Assembly (NCBI GenBank): GCA_947449875.1
Contig: CANFSY010000020.1
Coordinates: forward strand, 1 to 32,056
DNA length: 32,056 bases
Direction of reading: 5' to 3'
From: Paracoccaceae bacterium
Lineage (GTDB): Bacteria > Pseudomonadota > Alphaproteobacteria > Rhodobacterales > Rhodobacteraceae
Positions 7,952 through 17,514 of the stretch are shown here, one piece after another. Under the pieces are notes generated by a model. That model did not search any database. It had not been told where the DNA came from and saw only the letters and a program-made list of their open reading frames with translations. The position numbers and the translations under genes are program-made. The first letter of the stretch is position 1, and every line of letters begins with the position of its first letter.

Positions 7952-7979
7952 GTTTTAGGCTGGATGGGGGCTGCTGCAA
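7952..7979 (-). promoter_or_regulatory. Promoter of the Fe-S/ASKHA gene
   Basis: On the minus strand, TTGCAG (7979-7974) and TAAAAC (7957-7952) are separated by 16 bases. The transcript would start about 17 bases before the ATG. It faces away from the kbl promoter in a shared intergenic region. Confidence 0.45.
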
Positions 7980-8047
7980 GGGCTGAATGCGGCAGGCAAG
8001 CGTCAGGCTGCGGCAAATGCGCGGCAGCGGGCGGGGAAAGGGCGTAA

Positions 8048-8075
8048 ATCCGTTAAGATGGATAATTATCCGTTA
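8048..8075. promoter_or_regulatory. Operator-like repeats upstream of kbl
   Basis: A perfect 12-bp palindrome, GGATAATTATCC (8060-8071), lies directly upstream of the kbl -35 box. It overlaps a pair of direct repeats ATCCGTTA (8048-8055 and 8068-8075) spaced exactly 20 bases, about two helical turns. This is the pattern of a dimeric regulator site, and its position suggests activation or shared control of the divergent genes. The regulator is not in the window. Confidence 0.5.
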
Positions 8076-8077
8076 TA

Positions 8078-8106
8078 TTGACATTTGGCCGATTTGGGCG
8101 GATATT
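8078..8106 (+). promoter_or_regulatory. Sigma70-type promoter of kbl-tdh
   Basis: A consensus TTGACA (8078-8083) is followed after 17 bases by GATATT (8101-8106), or after 18 by ATATTT. The transcript would start near 8113, about 20 bases before the kbl ATG. Confidence 0.65.
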
Positions 8107-8132
8107 TCGCCCAAACCCAAGGATATTTCCCC

Positions 8133-9316
8133 ATGACACAGGCCTTCCTGACCCATATTTCGGCCACCCTGCGCGCGCTGGACGCCGAAGGGTTGATGAA
8201 ACATGAACGCGCCATCCAAGGCCCCCAAGCGGCGCGGGTTCTGGTGGGGGGGCGGCAGATGCTGAACCTTTGTTCGAACAATTACCTAGGCTTGGCGGAT
8301 GATCCTCGTCTGATTGCGGCTGCCAAGGCCGCGATGGACAGCCACGGCTACGGCATGGCCTCGGTGCGGTTTATCTGCGGCACGCAGGATTTGCACCAGA
8401 TGCTGGAACGCCGTTTGGCGGCCTTTTTGGGCACCGACGACGCTTTGCTGTTCGCCGCGTGCTTTGACGCCAATGGCGCGGTCTTTGAACCTTTGCTGGG
8501 CGAAGAAGACGCGGTGATTTCTGACAGTTTGAACCACGCCTCGATCATCGACGGCATTCGCTTGTGCAAAGCGCGGCGGTTTCGCTTTGCCAACACCGAC
8601 ATGGACGATTTGCACCGCCAGTTGCAATCCGCCCGCGACGGCGGGGCGCGGTTTATCTTGGTGGTGAGCGACGGAGTGTTTTCGATGGACGGAAGCTTTG
8701 CCAATCTGGCCGATCTGACGCGGTTGGCCGCTGATTTCGGCGCTTTGACCATGGTGGATGACTGCCACGCCACGGGCTTTATTGGCCCGCAGGGGCGGGG
8801 CACGGCGGCGCGGGCGGGGGTAAAGGTTGATCTGATGACAGGCACCTTTGGCAAGGCCTTGGGCGGGGCTTTGGGCGGCTATGTCGCGGGGCCGCAAGCG
8901 GTGATTGATTTGCTGCGTCAGCGCGCACGGCCCTATCTATTTTCCAACGCGCTGCCGCCGGCCGTGGTGGGGGCGGCTTTGGCCGCGCTGGAGGTGGTGG
9001 AAGGGGCCGACGACCTGCGCGCCCAATTGGCCAGCAATGCCGCCTATTGGCGGGCGGGGTTGCAGGGCTTGGGCTTTGATCTTTTGCCCGGAAGCCATCC
9101 CATCGTGCCCGTGATGATCGGCGATGCGCCCTTGGCCCAGACCTTCGCCAAGGCGCTGGATGCGCGCGGAGTGATGGTGTCGGCGTTTTTCTTTCCCGTG
9201 GTGCCGCGTGGACAGGCGCGCATCCGCACCCAGATGACCGCCGCGCTCACACGGGAAGATTTAGACTTTGGCCTTGCAGCCTTTGCTGCGGCGGGCCGTG
9301 AAACAGGGGTTTTGGC

Positions 9317-9320
<4 letters not shown>
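8133..9320 (+). CDS. kbl: 2-amino-3-ketobutyrate CoA ligase (glycine C-acetyltransferase)
   Basis: This PLP enzyme of the alpha-oxoamine synthase family splits 2-amino-3-ketobutyrate with CoA into glycine and acetyl-CoA, the second step of threonine breakdown. The 395-aa product matches the family. It shows the substrate-binding [13 protein letters not shown] region, the [15 protein letters not shown] segment, the [10 protein letters not shown] motif whose Asp contacts the PLP ring nitrogen, and the PLP lysine Lys241 in [13 protein letters not shown]. The start at 8133 is chosen for AAGGA upstream and for the homologous start TQAFLTHI; an in-frame ATG at 8085 lies within the promoter. The stop overlaps the start of tdh (ATGA), so the two enzymes are translated together, as is usual for this operon. 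Confidence 0.95.
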
Positions 9321-10342
<1,022 letters not shown>

Positions 10343-10353
10343 CCCTAAAGCAC

Positions 10354-10392
10354 CGCCAAAGCGAGGGGGCAAAAGCCCCCCCCCGCTTGGCG
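10354..10392. terminator. Bidirectional terminator between tdh and serS
   Basis: A long interrupted stem is built from CGCCAA/TTGGCG, GCG/CGC and GGGGGC/GCCCCC around an AAAA loop. It lies between the convergent stop codons of tdh and serS and can fold on either strand. T-runs are poor on both sides. Confidence 0.6.
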
Positions 10393-11685
10393 TTAAGCCA
10401 AATGACCGTCTGCCGCGATCTTGGTCTTGCCGCCAAGATAGGGATGCAAGGCGGCGGGCAGGGTGACGGACCCGTCCGCCTCTTGGCCATTTTCCAGCAC
10501 GGCAATCAGGCAGCGCCCGACCGCAAGGCCCGAGCCGTTCAGCGTGGCCACATAATCCGGTTTTCCGCCGCCTGCGGGGCGGAAGCGGGCGTTCATGCGG
10601 CGGGCTTGGAACGATCCGCAGGTCGAAACCGACGAAATCTCGCGGTACTTTTGTTGGCCCGGCAGCCAGACTTCCAGATCATGGGTTTTTTGCGCCCCGA
10701 ACCCCATGTCACCCGTACAAAGCACAATCGTGCGGTAGGGCAGGCCCAGCTTTTCCAAAATCGCCTCGGCGCATTTGGTCATGCGGGTGTGTTCGGATAA
10801 GGCCGTCTCGGGCGTGCAGATCGTCACCATTTCGACCTTTTCGAACTGGTGCTGGCGCAGCATGCCCGTGGTGTCTTTGCCCGAAGACCCCGCCTCGGAT
10901 CGGAAGCATTGGCTATGGCCTGCCATGCGGATCGGCAAGTTCGCCTCGTCCAGAATCTCGCCTGCCACGGAATTGGTCAGGGTCACTTCGGCAGTGGGGA
11001 TCAGCCACCAGCCGTTGGTGGTTTGATAGCTGTCTTCGGCGAACTTGGGCAATTGGTTGGTGCCGTACATGGCATCCTCTTTGACCAGCACAGGCGTCCA
11101 GGTTTCGCTCAAGCCGTGGTCGTCAACATGGGTGTCCAGCATCAGTTGGGCCAATGCGCGGTGCACGCGGGTGACAGCGCCTTTCAGCACCACAAAGCGG
11201 CTGCCCGACAGTTTGGCGGCGGTGGCGAAATCCATGCCCGGAATGACGCCTTCGATGTCGAAATGCTCTTTGGGGGTAAAGTCAAAGCTGCGCGGGGTGC
11301 CCCAGCGGTGAATTTCGACGTTTTGGGTTTCATCCTTGCCGTCGGGCACCACGTCCAGCGGCAAGTTCGGGATGCCCATCAGCAGATCGCGCAGGGCTTG
11401 ATCTTCGGCTGCGGCCTCTTCCGTCAGGCGCTGGATGGCGGCTTTTTTCACCGCAACCTCGGCGCGCAGGCGTTCAAACTCGGCCTCATCCCCGCGGCCC
11501 TTGGCGGCACCCGCCTCTTTGGAGGCGCGGTTTTGCTCGGCTGTGGCGGTTTCAGCGGCCAGTATTTTGCCCCGACGGTCTTCGTCCAAGGCCAGCACTT
11601 GGGCCGACAGGCCTTGCAATCCACGGCGCGACAGGGCCGCATCAAAGGCTGCGGGGTTTTCACGGATGGCGCGAATGTCATGCAT
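10393..11685 (-). CDS. serS: Seryl-tRNA synthetase
   Basis: Class II aminoacyl-tRNA synthetase that charges tRNA-Ser (and tRNA-Sec where present). The 430-aa length is normal. Residues 1-110 form the long antiparallel coiled-coil arm, rich in Glu, Lys, Arg and Ala, that grips the long variable arm of tRNA-Ser. The catalytic core shows the motif 2 region [21 protein letters not shown], the serine-pocket TAEVTL segment and motif 3 [17 protein letters not shown]. The ATG at 11685 starts the conserved [11 protein letters not shown] sequence. The gene diverges from yajC across a 220-base gap and converges on tdh. It is an essential housekeeping gene and gives no sign of being unusual. Confidence 0.97.
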   Translation of the reverse strand: MHDIRAIRENPAAFDAALSRRGLQGLSAQVLALDEDRRGKILAAETATAEQNRASKEAGAAKGRGDEAEFERLRAEVAVKKAAIQRLTEEAAAEDQALRDLLMGIPNLPLDVVPDGKDETQNVEIHRWGTPRSFDFTPKEHFDIEGVIPGMDFATAAKLSGSRFVVLKGAVTRVHRALAQLMLDTHVDDHGLSETWTPVLVKEDAMYGTNQLPKFAEDSYQTTNGWWLIPTAEVTLTNSVAGEILDEANLPIRMAGHSQCFRSEAGSSGKDTTGMLRQHQFEKVEMVTICTPETALSEHTRMTKCAEAILEKLGLPYRTIVLCTGDMGFGAQKTHDLEVWLPGQQKYREISSVSTCGSFQARRMNARFRPAGGGKPDYVATLNGSGLAVGRCLIAVLENGQEADGSVTLPAALHPYLGGKTKIAADGHLA

Positions 11686-11821
11686 GGCGAAACCTTATCT
11701 GAGACGATCCTGCGCCCCATATGCCCGATCAAGGCGCAAGGGTGAAGCGCAATTCAAACCTGCCCCCCCCTTGAACCGCGACAGGCTCGCCCGCATGTGA
11801 ACACGGGGCGACCGCCCCGCC

Positions 11822-11850
11822 TTGCGCCTATGGCCCCATGCGGCTAGGGT
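11822..11850 (+). promoter_or_regulatory. Promoter of the yajC-secDF operon
   Basis: TTGCGC (11822-11827), a 17-base spacer and TAGGGT (11845-11850) lie 56 bases before the yajC start. The match is moderate. The rest of the serS-yajC gap (11686-11821) shows no gene. Confidence 0.4.
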
Positions 11851-11905
11851 ACGGCGAAATTTCAAGGTGGCTGCTGCGTGCCGCCTTTGAGCGAAAGGAC
11901 GACCG

Positions 11906-12238
11906 ATGTTTGTGACTGCTGCTTACGCCCAAACCGTTGGCGCTGCTGGGGGGGCTGGCTCTGCCGTGGCCTCTTTCCTGCCGCTGATCTTGATTTTCGG
12001 CATCATGTACATGTTGCTGATCCGCCCGCAGCAAAAGAAGATGAAAGACCTTAAAGCGATGATCGAAGCCGTGCGGCGCGGCGATCAGGTGCTGACCGGT
12101 GGTGGTATCATCGGCAAAGTGGTTAAAGTGGGTGATGACAACGTGCTAGAGGTGGAAATCGCCGAGGGTGTGAAGGTCAAGGTCGCCCGCCATACGATCA
12201 CGCAAGTGATGTCCAAGACCGAACCCGCGTCTGTCTGA
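11906..12238 (+). CDS. yajC: Preprotein translocase subunit YajC
   Basis: Small inner-membrane partner of SecDF-YidC. The 110-aa protein has a short N-terminal tail, one transmembrane helix (about residues 22-40, FLPLILIFGIMYMLLIRPQ) and a cytoplasmic domain. The signature RPQQKKMKDLKAM follows the helix, then the RRGDQVLTGGGIIGKVVKV beta segment. The start has AAAGGACG upstream. It is the first gene of the operon with secD eight bases downstream, the standard order. Confidence 0.96.
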   Translation: MFVTAAYAQTVGAAGGAGSAVASFLPLILIFGIMYMLLIRPQQKKMKDLKAMIEAVRRGDQVLTGGGIIGKVVKVGDDNVLEVEIAEGVKVKVARHTITQVMSKTEPASV

Positions 12239-12246
12239 GCTGGCCC

Positions 12247-13926
12247 ATGCAACTGGAAACACCGCTTTGGAAGCGCCTTGTGGTTTGGGCCATTGTCGTG
12301 GTGGGGTTGATCCTTGCCGCGCCCAACCTGTTTTATTCGCGTGTTGAAACCCACAACGATGCCGCGACCGCAATAGCCAAGGCGGCGAAGGTGGGCGGGG
12401 AGGCCACGCCAGAGCAGACGGCAGCGCTGTCGGTTTGGCCGTCATGGGCCCCCTCGGCACTGGTCAATCTGGGCCTTGATCTGCGCGGCGGGGCGCATTT
12501 GCTGGCCGAAGTGAAGCTTGCCGATGTGTATAAGCAGCGCATGGATGCCTTTTGGCCGGATGCCCGCGATGCCCTTAAAGAGGTGCGCGACGCCACAGGG
12601 CCGATCAAGCGCAAGCCTGCGCCGGACGGCACGCTGCGCATCACGCTGACCAATCCTGACGGGATGCAGGCGGCTTTGGCCAAGTTGCAAGGGCTGACAG
12701 CGAATGTGGTCAGCCTGACGGGGGCAGGGCAGAAAGATATGGAGATCGTGGCCGATGGCGGCGATATCGTCATCACCCTGTCAGATGCCGAAAAAGCCGC
12801 GACCGATACGCGCACCATGCAGCAATCGCTAGAGATTATCCGCCGCAGGGTGGATGCGGCGGGCACGCGCGAACCCTCGATCCAGCGGCAGGGGGCGGAC
12901 CGGATTTTGATCGAAGTGCCCGGCATTGGCTCGGCTGAAGAGCTAAAGGCCATCATCGGCACGACAGCCAAGCTGACGTTTAACACCGTCGTGGGCCAAG
13001 GGTCTGACAAGACAGCCAATCCGGGCGTGGGCAATCTGCTGTTGCCCGCTTCGGATCATGCGGGTTTGTATTACACCGTTGAAGAAGCCCCCGTGGTGAC
13101 CGGCGACGATCTGGTGGATGCGCAGCCCTCGTTTGACCAAAACGGGCGGCCTGCGGTCAGTTTCCGCTTTGACACCTCGGGCGCGCGTAAGTTTGGCGAG
13201 TATACCGGCGCGCATGTGGGTGAGCCCTTTGCGATTGTGCTGGACAAACAAGTGATCTCGGCCCCCACGATCCAGACGGCGATCACGGGCGGGTCGGGCA
13301 TCATCACCGGCAACTTTACGGTGGAAGGGTCAACCAATCTGGCCGTGCTGCTGCGCGCAGGCGCTTTGCCGGCTGAAATGACGTTCTTGGAAGAGCGCAC
13401 CGTTGGCCCCGAACTGGGGCAAGATTCGATTGACGCGGGCAAAGTGGCGGCGATTGCCGGCATGGTGCTGGTGGGTGTGTTCATGCTGGCCAGCTACGGG
13501 ATGTTCGGGCTTTTTGCCAATATCACGCTGGTCTTAAGCATGGGGATCATCTTTGGCATTTTGTCGATGATCGGCGGCACGCTGACATTGCCGGGCATTG
13601 CGGGCCTTGTGCTGACGATTGGCACGGCGGTGGATGCCAACGTGCTGGTTTATGAACGCATCCGTGAGGAACTGCGCCACGCAAAGACTGCGGCGCGCGC
13701 GATCGAGCTGGGCTATGAACGCGCCACCAGCGCGATTGTGGATGCCAACGTGACCACGTTGATCACGTCGATCGTGCTGTATTTCTTTGGCGCCGGCCCC
13801 GTGCGCGGCTTTGCCGTGGCGCTGTTTATCGGCATCGTGACATCGGTGTTCACAGCACTCTTTGTGACGCGGCTGATCATTCAAATTTGGTTTAACTGGC
13901 GCAAGCCCAAGACCCTGATCGTGTGA
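12247..13926 (+). CDS. secD: Protein translocase subunit SecD
   Basis: Inner-membrane RND-family subunit that, with SecF, uses the proton gradient to help release exported proteins on the periplasmic side. The 559-aa product has an N-terminal transmembrane helix (about 12-30) and the D1 motif LGLDLRGGAHLLAEVKL. A large periplasmic P1 domain follows, then a C-terminal block of about five membrane helices. The block includes the conserved GTAVDANVLVYERIREEL loop, where the aspartate is implicated in proton transfer. It sits eight bases after yajC and ten bases before secF. Nothing unusual is seen. Confidence 0.97.
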   Translation: MQLETPLWKRLVVWAIVVVGLILAAPNLFYSRVETHNDAATAIAKAAKVGGEATPEQTAALSVWPSWAPSALVNLGLDLRGGAHLLAEVKLADVYKQRMDAFWPDARDALKEVRDATGPIKRKPAPDGTLRITLTNPDGMQAALAKLQGLTANVVSLTGAGQKDMEIVADGGDIVITLSDAEKAATDTRTMQQSLEIIRRRVDAAGTREPSIQRQGADRILIEVPGIGSAEELKAIIGTTAKLTFNTVVGQGSDKTANPGVGNLLLPASDHAGLYYTVEEAPVVTGDDLVDAQPSFDQNGRPAVSFRFDTSGARKFGEYTGAHVGEPFAIVLDKQVISAPTIQTAITGGSGIITGNFTVEGSTNLAVLLRAGALPAEMTFLEERTVGPELGQDSIDAGKVAAIAGMVLVGVFMLASYGMFGLFANITLVLSMGIIFGILSMIGGTLTLPGIAGLVLTIGTAVDANVLVYERIREELRHAKTAARAIELGYERATSAIVDANVTTLITSIVLYFFGAGPVRGFAVALFIGIVTSVFTALFVTRLIIQIWFNWRKPKTLIV

Positions 13927-13936
13927 GGAAATCGTC

Positions 13937-14917
13937 ATGGCATGGCGTCTAAGACTGGCCCCCGAAAAAACCAATATCGACTTCTTCAAGCACCAATGGA
14001 TCACCTTTGGCGGCTCGATGCTGCTGATGGTTTTGTCCTTTGTCGCTTGGGGCGTCATGGGGCTGAATTTCGGTATCGACTTTAAGGGCGGCACCACGCT
14101 GCGCACCGATTCGGCCACGGTGATCGACACGGGCCTGTACCGGTCCACCTTGGAAGGGTTGTCGCTGGGCGATGTGGCGATCAACGAGGTGTTTGACCCC
14201 TCGTTCCGCGCCGATCAGCATGTGGCTGCGATCCGCATTTCGGCGGGCAAGGGGCAAGACCAAATTGACGATGCAGGCCTAAAGCGCGTGTCGGATGCGC
14301 TGACGGCGATGGACCCTGCGTTGAAGATCGTTTCGGTCGAAACCGTGGGGCCGAAAGTGTCGTCAGAGCTGGTCTGGTCGTCGATCACGGCTTTGCTGGC
14401 GACATCCTTGGGGATTTTGGGCTATATCTGGCTGCGGTTTGAATGGCAGTTCGCCTTGGGCGGCGTTCTGGCGCTGCTGCATGATGTGTTCATAACGGTC
14501 GGGATTTTCGCGGTGTTTCAGATCAAATTCGATCTGACCATTGTGGCCGCGTTGCTGACCATCTTGGGCTATTCGATCAACGACACCGTGGTGGTTTTTG
14601 ACCGGTTGCGCGAAAACCTGATAAAATACAAAACGATGCCGCTGAAAGAGGTGATGAACCTGTCGGTCAACGAAACGCTCAGCCGCACCTTGGCAACGTC
14701 ACTGACCACGCTGATCGCGGTCGGCTCGATGTTGGTTTTGGGCGGCGACGTGATCCGCGGGTTTTCCTTTGCGATTTTTGTGGGGATCATCTTGGGCACC
14801 TATTCCTCGGTCTATGTCGCCAAGAACTTGGTGCTGTTCTTGGGGCTTGACCGGAGCGACAAGCCGCGTGCCACGGGCAAAGGGGCCGACCACGAGTTTG
14901 CCAATATAGACGCGTGA
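13937..14917 (+). CDS. secF: Protein translocase subunit SecF
   Basis: Partner of SecD in the same membrane complex. The 326-aa product starts after GAGGAAATCGTC. It has an N-terminal helix, the F1 motif GIDFKGGTTLRTD, a shorter periplasmic domain, and five C-terminal membrane helices. The F4 motif GYSINDTVVVFDRLREN contains the functionally important aspartates. The short charged C-terminus is cytoplasmic. Encoded as a separate gene from secD, as in most Proteobacteria. Confidence 0.97.
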   Translation: MAWRLRLAPEKTNIDFFKHQWITFGGSMLLMVLSFVAWGVMGLNFGIDFKGGTTLRTDSATVIDTGLYRSTLEGLSLGDVAINEVFDPSFRADQHVAAIRISAGKGQDQIDDAGLKRVSDALTAMDPALKIVSVETVGPKVSSELVWSSITALLATSLGILGYIWLRFEWQFALGGVLALLHDVFITVGIFAVFQIKFDLTIVAALLTILGYSINDTVVVFDRLRENLIKYKTMPLKEVMNLSVNETLSRTLATSLTTLIAVGSMLVLGGDVIRGFSFAIFVGIILGTYSSVYVAKNLVLFLGLDRSDKPRATGKGADHEFANIDA

Positions 14918-14924
14918 TCTGGTC

Positions 14925-15287
14925 ATGGCCGATATTCGCATGACAGAAATCAGCTACGGCGCGGCCCTTGCCATCGAAGGCTATGGGCCGGGCTTTTTCC
15001 GCATCGGCCGCCATGTGCTGCGCGGGGCCTGTTTGGTCACGCCGTGGGATGCAGGCCCTTGGGGCGGCTTGGGCGATTGGGCGGGGCCTTTGACGCTTTT
15101 GGGCAAGATTGATGTGCTGATCGTGGGGACGGGGGGCGAAATCGCCCATCTTCCGGCTGATTTTCGCGCCGCCTTTGAAACGGCAGGGATCGGGGTCGAG
15201 GCGATGAACTCTCCGGCTGCGGCGCGCACCTATAATGTGCTGTTGGGCGAGGGGCGGCGGATCGCGGCCTGTTTGCTGCCGGTGTAA
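14925..15287 (+). CDS. Mth938-like domain protein (DUF498)
   Basis: A 120-aa single-domain protein of the Mth938/NDUFAF3/AAMDC fold family. The diagnostic features are the central LGKIDVLIVGTGGEIAHLP segment and the later GIGVEAMNSPAAARTYNVLLGEGRRIAACLLPV. In mitochondria, NDUFAF3 of this family assists complex I assembly; the bacterial role is not established. It lies seven bases after secF and is most likely the last gene of the sec operon, suggesting a membrane-protein assembly role by association only. Confidence 0.85.
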   Translation: MADIRMTEISYGAALAIEGYGPGFFRIGRHVLRGACLVTPWDAGPWGGLGDWAGPLTLLGKIDVLIVGTGGEIAHLPADFRAAFETAGIGVEAMNSPAAARTYNVLLGEGRRIAACLLPV

Positions 15288-15295
15288 GGGGGTGA

Positions 15296-15386
15296 CGCGG
15301 GCCTCAGGCCCCAAGGGGCCATCGGCCCGCGTCCGGAGGGGCGCCCCCTCCTGTCCACCGCGCTGGAAGGGCCTTTGCCCTTCCAG
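15296..15386. terminator. Cluster of three GC-rich hairpins
   Basis: Three successive palindromes fill the gap between convergent genes: CGCGGGCC/GGCCCGCG with an inner GGCCCC/GGGGCC (15296-15331), an imperfect GGAGGGG/CCCCTCC stem (about 15335-15351), and the perfect CTGGAAGGGC/GCCCTTCCAG with a CTTT loop (15363-15386). They probably end the sec operon and the opposite transcript, but their density resembles an intergenic repeat element. Confidence 0.45.
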
Positions 15387-15424
15387 ACCATCCTGAGGCT
15401 TTTGTCGAAACGACGGGGAAGATG

Positions 15425-16699
15425 TCAGCGGCGTCTTTCGCGCCAATGGTCTTGGGCTTGCAGGTACCAATAGGTCAGCTGCGCCACGGCAAGCCCGATC
15501 GGGCCACCCGCATAGTCAAGCCCCCAAGGTGCGAAAAGGTCGATGCGGTTGGATTGGTGCAAAATCGCCTCGGCCAGCACTTTGCCTGCGATGGCGGTGG
15601 TGTTCAGCCCGTGGCCGCCAAAAGCGGTGATGTGCCAGACATCGGGTTGCAGTTGGCCGATTTGCGGCATCAGGTGGCGGGCATAGGCCATCAGGCCCGA
15701 CCAAGCGAGATCGGTCTGTAATGGGGCAAGCTGGGGGTAGACATCCAGCATCGCGCGGCGCAATTCTGCGGCTACAGCTTGCGGAGCGGCTGCGCGGGTG
15801 GTGATGCGCCCGCCCCACAGCAGGCGCTGGCCACCCTCGACCAAGCGGTAGTAATCTGAGGCGCGGCGGTCATCCAGCACGGCGGCGCTGGTTTTGATCA
15901 CCTTGGCCAAAAGGTCGGGGGCAGGGTGGGACACCATCATATAGGTCGCAATCGGCAACACCGTGCGCTTCAGCCTGGGGATCAGCGGGCCGGTGTAACC
16001 GCCCGTGGCAAAGATCGCGCGTTTTGCGGTAACATGGCCTTTCGGCGTGCGCAGGTGCTTTTGGCGGCCAAGGTCGCAGCCCGTGGCGGGGCTGTGTTCG
16101 AAGATCTTGGCCCCCAGACGCTCGGCCTCGGTCGCAAGGGCGCGCAGGTAGTTCAAGGGGTGGATGTGGAAGGCTTGGGGGTCTTCCAGCCCGTGCAGGT
16201 AGCGGGTGGTTTGCAGACGCTCTTGGATGGCGGTTCGGTCAAGATAGGTGAAATGGTAGTCGTAATCGCGGGCAAATTGCTCGGCTTCGGCGTGCAGATC
16301 GGCTGCTTGGTCAAAACGGCGCAGGTTCAGCAGACCTGCGACAGGCTCTGCCTGCGCGATGTTCAGGATTTGGATATGGCTGCGCAGGCGTGCCACGCCT
16401 TCGATCGTGAGCTTGTGCAAGGCGCGGGCTTTTTCGGGGCCAACGCGGGCGGCAATGGCCGCTGACCCGCAGGCAAAGGCGGGCGAGACGATGCCGCCAT
16501 TGCGCCCTGACGCGCCAAAGCCGATGGATTCGCTTTCCAGAACGGTGACGGCCACGCCTTCGCGGGCCAGTTCTAACGCGGTGGTCAGGCCAGCCAGACC
16601 GCCGCCGATGATCACGGTGTCGGTGTCTTGTGCCCCGTGCAGTGCGGGGCGGATGGTTTGATCGGCGCGGGTTTTGGCGTAGAAGGTTTGCGGATACAT
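15425..16699 (-). CDS. FAD-dependent amine/amino-acid oxidoreductase (DadA/PuuB-like)
   Basis: A 424-aa DAO-family flavoprotein. The dinucleotide-binding motif VIIGGGLAGLTTALELAREG is at about residues 29-48, and the GFGASGRNGGIVSPAF segment resembles that of gamma-glutamylputrescine oxidoreductases. The C-terminal FGGHGLNTTAIAGKVLAEAI contacts FAD. It should oxidise a secondary or primary amine group, releasing an aldehyde or keto acid; the substrate is not decided by the sequence. Its ATG overlaps the stop of the exonuclease III gene by one base (TGATG), so the two are translationally coupled despite unrelated roles. No polyamine or glycine-betaine genes flank it. Confidence 0.88.
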   Translation of the reverse strand: MYPQTFYAKTRADQTIRPALHGAQDTDTVIIGGGLAGLTTALELAREGVAVTVLESESIGFGASGRNGGIVSPAFACGSAAIAARVGPEKARALHKLTIEGVARLRSHIQILNIAQAEPVAGLLNLRRFDQAADLHAEAEQFARDYDYHFTYLDRTAIQERLQTTRYLHGLEDPQAFHIHPLNYLRALATEAERLGAKIFEHSPATGCDLGRQKHLRTPKGHVTAKRAIFATGGYTGPLIPRLKRTVLPIATYMMVSHPAPDLLAKVIKTSAAVLDDRRASDYYRLVEGGQRLLWGGRITTRAAAPQAVAAELRRAMLDVYPQLAPLQTDLAWSGLMAYARHLMPQIGQLQPDVWHITAFGGHGLNTTAIAGKVLAEAILHQSNRIDLFAPWGLDYAGGPIGLAVAQLTYWYLQAQDHWRERRR

Positions 16700-17481
16700 C
16701 AGGCGTCGATTTCGATCCAGACCGGCACATGGTCAGAGGGTTTGTCGCGCCCGCGCACGCCCTTGTCGATGCCAGAGGATTGAAGCAGATCGGCGGCCTG
16801 GGGGGACAAAAGCAGGTGGTCGATGCGGATGCCGTTGTTACGCTCCCACGCGCCGGCTTGGAAATCCCAGTAGGTGTAGGTGCCGGGGTTGGGGTTTTGC
16901 GCCCGGATGGCATCGGTCAGGCCAAGGTTCACCAGCCGCTGATAGGCCGCGCGGGATTCGGGCAGATACAGCGCGTCGGTCAGCCAGTTTTGCGGGTTGG
17001 CGGCATCTTCGGCCTGCGGGATGATGTTGTAATCGCCGCACAGAACCAAGGGCTGCTCGTCGCGCAAAAGGGTGCGGGTGCGCGTCAGCATCCGGCCCAT
17101 CCACGCCAGTTCGTAATCGTATTTCGGGCCGGGGGTCGGGTTGCCGTTGGGCAGGTACAAACCGCAGACGCGCACGGGGCGCTTGGGGCCGATCACGGTG
17201 GCCTCGATCCAGCGGGCCTGTTCGTCGGCGTCGTCCCCGGGCAAGCGGCGGGTGACATCTTCGAGCGGCAGTTTGGACAGGATGGCCACGCCGTTAAAGG
17301 CCTTCATGCCGTGGGTTTCGACATGGTAGCCTAGGGATTCGAAGGGTTCGCGGGGGAAAGCCTCGTCCACCGATTTGATCTCTTGCAGGCAGGCGACATC
17401 TGGCTGCGCTTCGGCCAGCCAATCGAGCAGGGCTTGGGTGCGGGCTTTGATGCCGTTGATGTTGAAGGTGGCGATTTTCAT
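16699..17481 (-). CDS. xth: Exodeoxyribonuclease III
   Basis: Mg-dependent apurinic/apyrimidinic endonuclease and 3'-5' exonuclease of base-excision repair. The 260-aa product has all the family landmarks: Asn7 in TFNINGIKAR, the metal ligand Glu34 in CLQEIK, the YLPNGNPTPGPKYDYEL loop, the catalytic LCGDYNIIP, the NGIRIDHLLLS segment, and the terminal SDHVPVWIEID with the catalytic His. It starts 33 bases after the uncharacterised gene upstream and ends overlapping the FAD oxidoreductase start. Confidence 0.95.
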   Translation of the reverse strand: MKIATFNINGIKARTQALLDWLAEAQPDVACLQEIKSVDEAFPREPFESLGYHVETHGMKAFNGVAILSKLPLEDVTRRLPGDDADEQARWIEATVIGPKRPVRVCGLYLPNGNPTPGPKYDYELAWMGRMLTRTRTLLRDEQPLVLCGDYNIIPQAEDAANPQNWLTDALYLPESRAAYQRLVNLGLTDAIRAQNPNPGTYTYWDFQAGAWERNNGIRIDHLLLSPQAADLLQSSGIDKGVRGRDKPSDHVPVWIEIDA

Positions 17482-17514
17482 GGCTTAGGCTCCTGTCGGG
17501 GCCTTGGTAGCGTG

